64,000 nucleotides of DNA. Source: Drechmeria coniospora. Taxonomy: Eukaryota; Ascomycota; Sordariomycetes; Hypocreales; Ophiocordycipitaceae. A model generated the notes under the pieces. That model saw only the letters and a list, made by a program, of their open reading frames with translations. It was not told the DNA's origin and searched no databases. The stretch is taken from positions 7,203,157-7,267,156 of the forward strand of contig NC_054391.1 of NCBI RefSeq assembly GCF_001625195.1, written 5' to 3'. The stretch's first letter is position 1. Each line of letters starts with the position of its first letter. A program made the position numbers and the translations under genes. Below are positions 59,653 to 64,000 of the stretch, piece after piece.

Positions 59653-60354
59653 ATGCGCTTTCAACACACCTATGATGAGCCGCATCAATCCGGAGATTCT
59701 CATCCCGGTGACCAAAATTCCATGGGATCTTTAATTCGGAAAAGGCTTCCATGGCTTATTTTAGGAGTCTCTTTGATTATTGCTGTTGGTTTGTTCCTGT
59801 TTCAATTATTGGACAGGACGGAACCGGTCTGGATAAGGTACAATACTAATGGAAGTATTGGACCTAAGTATCAGCTTCAATTTAGTCACAGGAATGTTAG
59901 CAAATGGGCTGCAAAAACTCCTCATACCCAAGGCGAGTGGGCCCTTCGAATCGACGACCAGGCTATGATTCCAGCCAATCTATGGGACGAGGAGGAGGAG
60001 CATTATCAGCAGTGGTTCCGAAAACACTACCCTGAAACTGATGAGATCCGAAAGAAGGAACTTTACATTAATCCGAATTTTCTTGGAGACCCATACTCGA
60101 TACAAGTCAAAGCCGATAAGCGTTTTCACACAGCTCATTGTGTGCTGGCGCTACGTCGATACTGGAAAGCTCGGGAGTCAGGTCGCCATGTTTGCCCCCG
60201 AGATATTGATTACAGGCACATGAAGCATTGTCTTGATTCACTTGATGAGCTAGCGTTTCCTGATAACACTAAATTTACTAGCACTGAGCTACAGAATAAT
60301 ACCTCAATGGATGGGCATATTGTGCTATTGTGGAAGACGAAGATTTGTTGGTAG
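59653..60354 (+). CDS. UstYa-like (DUF3328) membrane oxidase protein 1
   Basis: Intronless 233-residue protein from ATG 59653. It has a short cytosolic end, one membrane span (about 33-53, LPWLILGVSLIIAVGLFLFQ) and a lumenal domain. Both DUF3328/UstYa motifs HxxHC are present: HTAHC (159-163, followed by VLALRRYW) and HMKHC (189-193, followed by LDSL). UstYa-type proteins are required for oxidative cyclisation of the core peptide in fungal dikaritin RiPPs (known for ustiloxin, asperipin, phomopsin). The part after the second motif differs from the usual LRQxxxCxxD: it reads LDSLDELAFPDNTKF and stops 33 residues later, so the C-terminus is short or diverged. The open frame continues upstream without ATG. 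It lies 2.7 kb from the precursor gene, which has the same orientation. Confidence 0.85.
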   Translation: MRFQHTYDEPHQSGDSHPGDQNSMGSLIRKRLPWLILGVSLIIAVGLFLFQLLDRTEPVWIRYNTNGSIGPKYQLQFSHRNVSKWAAKTPHTQGEWALRIDDQAMIPANLWDEEEEHYQQWFRKHYPETDEIRKKELYINPNFLGDPYSIQVKADKRFHTAHCVLALRRYWKARESGRHVCPRDIDYRHMKHCLDSLDELAFPDNTKFTSTELQNNTSMDGHIVLLWKTKICW

Positions 60355-60967
60355 GCGAGATTGACTGGCTATCCGCTTTTCATTGTAGACTAGGTTGTGT
60401 CTCCAATCTGGTTTTATTTGGTTAGTTTGATAGTCAGAAATAAATTTGAAATCTCCTGAAATTTCTTTTTGTATTATTGTGCGGCCTCTATTCCTTTGTG
60501 GCCCGTGTGCCTGATGTCCATGAAGTGTTCCCCTTTTCACTCGCGAGACACTTCAGTATCATATTTGTGTTTGACATGCTCAAATCTGTGCAACAGGCAA
60601 GAGATTTTAAAGGCATAGTTTTTCCCGATTGCCTTTTGTTAGTCAGAATGTGTTTTCTCACACCACGCAATATCAAGGCCAGTGATTGATTTTTGTCATT
60701 TGTTTGTAACTTCAGGATCATCATCACCATCCAATTAAAGTCCCATTCAAGCCGCTAGAAACCAAGGTAGGGTGGCAGAATTAAGAAGCCATGTGATGAC
60801 AAAACCCAGAGCAGGGGATTGGTAGTTCGTTATTGGCCATGGCCACTTGTACCAAGGAAATATTTTTCAATTCATAAATAGACATTACAATTGAATAAGT
60901 TGAATAGTAATAGAATCACCATACGCGTTTTTCTTGGATCCATAGAGTAATACATATCGTACTGTTA
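60355..60967. other. convergent AT-rich interval
   Basis: Between the stops of the two UstYa-like genes. No protein-like frame or structured RNA recognised. Confidence 0.5.
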
Positions 60968-62052
60968 CTAGATCTGCGACCCTCCATGTCGCATTCCTCT
61001 ACCATAGTCAGGTACACCAGATATTGACCCTCTATTGGTCGTCCAATCTCTCAATTTATTGAAGTCTCGGCAAGTGTGGACTTGGCTGGTGTCCATGACA
61101 TCTAAACCTACACTTGGCCAAAATCTGGTTGGAATTGGGGTGAAATCGGAACAACATTGCACAGACTGACGAATGACATCAAGGCAGTGGTCTTATGGAG
61201 ACTATCAGCATGGCTTACAAAACGTATGTAGGTGGAGGGTCGTTATGCTTACCAGTGTGAATTCGGCCATATTGCCCATGGGGTAACTTGTAGTATTCTT
61301 GATCGATGGCTTTTCTCACTAGATTCTGAGCGGCCTTAGCATCTTATGCATTATGTTTAGTTTTGTATTAGAATGAAAGGTGCTTACCACACAATGAAGT
61401 ACATGAAGAACTTCGATCCTGGTCCGTTGGTCAGCGGTATCATTGGAAGCCACGAAATGAACATACCCAGCCATATATCCATATTCATTGCGATATTTTT
61501 GGTAGTCGTTTCCCCAAATATTCTTCGCTTCCGTTTCTGAAACATTGAACCATCGATCTATTTCATTAGAAGTGTGAAGAGATCGTAGTGACATGCACAA
61601 ACCTTTAAGCAACTCATCCCACGCCAAATCAATCGCAGGGGACGGAATCCCGACGAAACGAGTATCGTCTGGATCGTATTCCAAATACTCGTTTCCTTCT
61701 TCATCAAAAGCCGGACTTCCAGAGAATTTGATCTCTTTATACGATATTTCTTGACGGGCAAAATCTATGCTTTCTCATTAATACCAGTTCTCTGCATGCG
61801 AATCGATTTTTACTGACATAGATCGGTCCGGAAGCCCGCGAGCTTTTCATCAGTAGCTGAGAGTGCTATTAATTGCGCGAGCAGTAAAAAGGTTGTTCCA
61901 GCAAGAAAAGTAGTTGAATATATCCAAGGCCTGGGAGACTGAAACACTGTCTTCCAATGAGGGGTTTCTTGCTTTCCATCGATACTAAGTTCGTCTGTCG
62001 GAACTTTGAAGAATTCATAAGATTTAAGCCAAGAATAGTATAGGAAATTCAT
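60968..62052 (-). CDS. UstYa-like (DUF3328) membrane oxidase protein 2
   Basis: Five exons, 62052-61818, 61764-61603, 61557-61388, 61325-61253 and 61191-60968, join in phase to 287 residues. Order: cytosolic start, one membrane span (about 41-65, WIYSTTFLAGTTFLLLAQLI), then the lumenal DUF3328 domain. First motif HVLHC (184-188) continues across an intron as VNLVRKAIDQEYY, the usual HxLHCxNxxRKxxxxxYY block. Second motif HTDHC (212-216) continues as LDVIRQSVQCCSDFTPIPTR, the usual HxDHClDxLRQxxxCxxDxTPxP block. The end (VMDTSQVHTCRDFNKLRDWT) is also typical. It is thus the more complete of the two copies. It is transcribed away from the precursor gene across a shared 961-bp promoter. By family knowledge it should act on the precursor in the secretory pathway. 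Confidence 0.9.
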
Positions 62053-63013
62053 CGCGGCTTCCCAAAGATGAAACCATAAGCCTTTGCTAGAATATTGGTT
62101 TAAACGGAGAAGGGCGTGTAACAGGACGACAGATGCATTCAATCGACGACTCAATCCTAAATTGAATCGTCGCTAGTCACAGTGTAGGGGTGTGTATATA
62201 TTGACAAAGGCAAGTCAATGCGTGGGCAAACTGTCTTAGAAAAGGATTACGTAATCGAAGCCTTGCGATTACTAGGGGATAAGTAGTAGGTCGCATCAGC
62301 GCAACCTCCTTTTCCCTCTCTTCGTACCAAATTGAATCATTGAAAGAGATCTATTGTTACCAGTTTCCCCCAGAACCGAACCAACAGTAGGATCATTTTG
62401 GCTGGCCGTGATATCACGAACTGCGGGAGCAATCCGGAGAATGACCTCCCGGATTGGGAAATAACTGCGGATCGGCGCACAGCCACAATGCAAAATGTTG
62501 CATGAGTCCACATCAGCCTGTTGGTTACGCTGAACTGAAGGTCTAGATGTCACACGGAGCGTTTCTCAGCCGTGTTATGAGTTGCATTGCATGATCCTCT
62601 TTCAACTCTTGCCCATTGATCTAGAACCTGTTATGCAAACAGCGCCTCATGCCAACGGACTTATTTCCCGCACAATGGATCCCTCGGCGATGCGGCTCTG
62701 TGCCGAGGCGAGCGTTGAGCTTAGCGTTCCAGTACATTGGGGGCCGGCCAGAGGTAAACGTTAGTTTTGCCATGTACTAAGTGTATCGGAATTGAGACAG
62801 AAGTTGCTGGCAGGCTTACTTCTGGCCGATTTCCGATGTAATAGAACGGCAAGACTATCATCCGCACTCGTTAAGAATACGACGAACAATCTGGCAATCT
62901 GTCACTACATAAAACCCAGGAGTTTCACCAGTCAAAAATTGACTTCCAGTCAGCATCTCGCACTTTGTACTACCCAATATAAATTAAGACGGAGCTTAGC
63001 AAAATTCCTCAAA
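62053..63013. promoter_or_regulatory. shared divergent promoter of UstYa-like gene 2 and the RiPP precursor
   Basis: This 961-bp interval lies between two outward-facing starts and contains no supported gene. On the precursor side, TATA-like words are TACATAAAA at 62906 and TATAAAT at 62978; the second sits only 30 bp before the ATG, so the first is the better candidate. An inverted repeat of CGG type (62682-62708) is listed separately. A further CCGG-containing pair (TCCGGAGAATGACCTCCCGGA near 62433) also recalls zinc-cluster regulator sites. Confidence 0.5.
62682..62708. promoter_or_regulatory. inverted repeat CCTCGGC-N13-GCCGAGG, candidate regulator site
   Basis: Perfect 7-bp arms separated by 13 bp lie about 305 bp before the precursor ATG. 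Each arm contains a CGG/CCG triplet, the half-site type used by Zn2Cys6 regulators that control fungal clusters. No regulator gene is in the window, so function is inference. Confidence 0.4.
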
Positions 63014-63547
63014 ATGAGAATCGAAACCGCAATTAAATTCACAGCCGTTGCTGCGGCTAGCAGCGTGCTCTCGGCACCAATGGCGGCTCCAAAAGCCATG
63101 AAAATTGATAGCTTGGCCAACCACCCACCTTTGAGTCCACAGGCTGTTGAAATGGCATTAAAGGAATGGGAAACTCCAGAGCCATGGGAAAAGCGCCAGC
63201 AGATGCCCTATGAAAAGGAGTTCCCTAACGTCAAGCGCCAGCAGATGCCCTATGAAAAGGAGTTCCCCAACGTCAAGCGCCAGCAGATGCCTTATGAAAA
63301 GGAGTTCCCCAACGTCAAGCGCCAGCAGATGCCCTATGAAAAGGAGTTCCCCAACGTCAAGCGCCAGCAGATGCCCTATGAAAAGGAGTTCCCTAACGTC
63401 AAGCGCCAGCAGATGCCTTATGAAAAGGAGTTCCCCAACGTCAAGCGCCAGCAGATGCCTTATGAAAAGGAGTTCCCCAACGTCAAGCGCCAGCAGATGC
63501 CTTATGAAAAGGAGTTCCCCAATTCCAAGGTTGAGCTCACTGGCTAA
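63014..63547 (+). CDS. secreted repeat precursor of a dikaritin-type RiPP
   Basis: Intronless 177-residue protein. ATG 63014 (CAAAATGAG) is chosen because it begins a clear signal peptide (MRIETAIKFTAVAAASSVLS); the longer open frame upstream lacks a sensible start. A spacer follows (ANHPPLSPQAVEMALKEWET) and ends PEPWEKR. From residue 62 to the end there are eight tandem copies of QQMPYEKEFPN; seven continue VKR and the eighth ends SKVELTG. KR dipeptides at 60-61 and after copies 1-7 are Kex2 sites, which would release 12-residue units QQMPYEKEFPNV after trimming. Signal peptide, KR-bounded identical units with aromatic residues (one Tyr, one Phe per unit) and two UstYa-type neighbours fit the ustiloxin/asperipin/epichloecyclin precursor plan. 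The unit is not one I know. A repetitive secreted wall protein or a Kex2-processed hydrophobin-like or pheromone protein is the alternative; the UstYa neighbours argue against it. Confidence 0.9.
   Translation: MRIETAIKFTAVAAASSVLSAPMAAPKAMKIDSLANHPPLSPQAVEMALKEWETPEPWEKRQQMPYEKEFPNVKRQQMPYEKEFPNVKRQQMPYEKEFPNVKRQQMPYEKEFPNVKRQQMPYEKEFPNVKRQQMPYEKEFPNVKRQQMPYEKEFPNVKRQQMPYEKEFPNSKVELTG
63197..63523 (+). repeat. eight 42-bp tandem units encoding the putative core peptide
   Basis: Units begin at 63197, 63239, 63281, 63323, 63365, 63407, 63449 and 63491 (last one partial, 33 bp). All differences are third-position changes at two prolines (CCC/CCT) except AAT for AAC and the altered end in unit 8. 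Prolines by unit: CCC-CCT, CCC-CCC, CCT-CCC, CCC-CCC, CCC-CCT, CCT-CCC, CCT-CCC, CCT-CCC. Units 1 and 5, 2 and 4, and 3, 6 and 7 are thus identical in DNA. Confidence 0.97.
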
Positions 63548-64000
63548 GTCCGTTTGGCGTGGTTGCGCAACACATCAAACGATGTACTTCGGCTCGGCTT
63601 GTCAACAACAGGATTTACTACATTCCATAGATCATGTTTTCGGCTTTATTACAAAACTGCTGGGCTCATAAGGGAGGGCATTGAAATTTGATTTAACTCT
63701 TCCTCCGAAGGAAAGTGCGTTGAAGAAATCATCGTACGTCATCGATGTCATTCTCCTCATGTAAGCGCGACATGAAACGCCACATAATTGGTTATCATAT
63801 AAAAGTTGAGATACACACGAGTTTTGCTCCAGTGCTCACAATGATCCCATTTTTCGTATTAGTTCATGCCAATGTGATGCATTCACGGCCTACGCATATG
63901 TTGCACAACATAGTCATACGAATGGGGCTCCGCTCAACGTTGGCAAAAGTTGGTAGGCTGAACGATGTAATTTAGATCAACATGTGATTTTCCTTGGCTT
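63548..64000. other. downstream of the precursor, AT-rich, no gene seen to window edge
   Basis: Short frames only, none recognisable. The cluster may continue beyond the edge. Confidence 0.4.

Noticed and set aside
62296..62553. 85-codon minus-strand frame in the shared RiPP promoter
   Set aside because: No signal peptide, domain or repeat; lies between two divergent cluster starts and is best read as promoter DNA.
63210..63671. Second plus-strand frame across the core array (repeats of KRSSPTSSASRCPM type)
   Set aside because: It is an out-of-frame reading of the 42-bp units (42 is a multiple of 3, so all frames stay open) and lacks a signal peptide.

Overview
The window is nuclear DNA of a filamentous ascomycete. 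Genes carry short (about 50-100 nt) GT-AG introns with CTAAC/CTGAC-type branch sites, pyrimidine-rich leaders precede the starts, and recognisable products are fungal (Dsc-complex rhomboid-like subunit, PDR transporter, OPT transporter, dynactin p150, Uds1-domain protein, DUF3328/UstYa proteins). GC-rich housekeeping genes with Sordariomycete-type structure suggest Hypocreales or a relative; that placement is inference. No rRNA, tRNA, CRISPR or intact transposon was recognised.

Layout. 1.4-11.5 kb: PUF RNA-binding protein (+), small KPWE-motif protein (-) divergent from a mitochondrial PP2C phosphatase (+), then a Dsc2-like subunit (+). 13.9-16.6 kb: Uds1-domain coiled-coil protein (+). 16.6-21.6 kb: gene-poor. 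21.6-27.5 kb: full-size PDR ABC transporter (+), converging on a 12-exon OPT oligopeptide transporter (-) that reaches 31 kb. 31-42.6 kb: gene-poor and rich in short GTAC-type motifs, holding one orphan 505-residue gene (-) with a decayed partial copy beside it, plus another pair of diverged repeats. 42.6-53.4 kb: small DUF6699-like protein (+), homogentisate 1,2-dioxygenase (+), SRP19/Sec65 (+) and dynactin p150Glued (-).

The right end (about 55-64 kb) is different: visibly more AT-rich, with genes of secondary-metabolism type. It holds a DOMON/cytochrome b561 membrane protein (-), a zeta-class GST-like protein (+), two DUF3328/UstYa-like oxidase proteins (59.65 kb + and 62.05 kb -), and, divergent from the second UstYa gene, a secreted precursor protein carrying eight tandem copies of a 14-residue unit (QQMPYEKEFPNVKR), seven of them closed by a Lys-Arg Kex2 site. 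Signal peptide + KR-punctuated perfect repeats + adjacent UstYa proteins is the hallmark of a fungal dikaritin-type RiPP cluster (ustiloxin, phomopsin, asperipin and epichloecyclin families). The repeat is not one I recognise from described families, so this is the best candidate for a new system. The cluster probably runs past the right edge.

Working model (inference): the precursor enters the secretory pathway, UstYa-type membrane oxidases crosslink the Tyr/Phe-containing repeat, and Kex2 and carboxypeptidase release short cyclic peptides; the GST and b561 proteins may protect, tailor or supply electrons, or may only be neighbours. Across the GC-rich part, intergenic DNA is packed with the short element TACGGAGTA/TACTCCGTA, often as inverted pairs.
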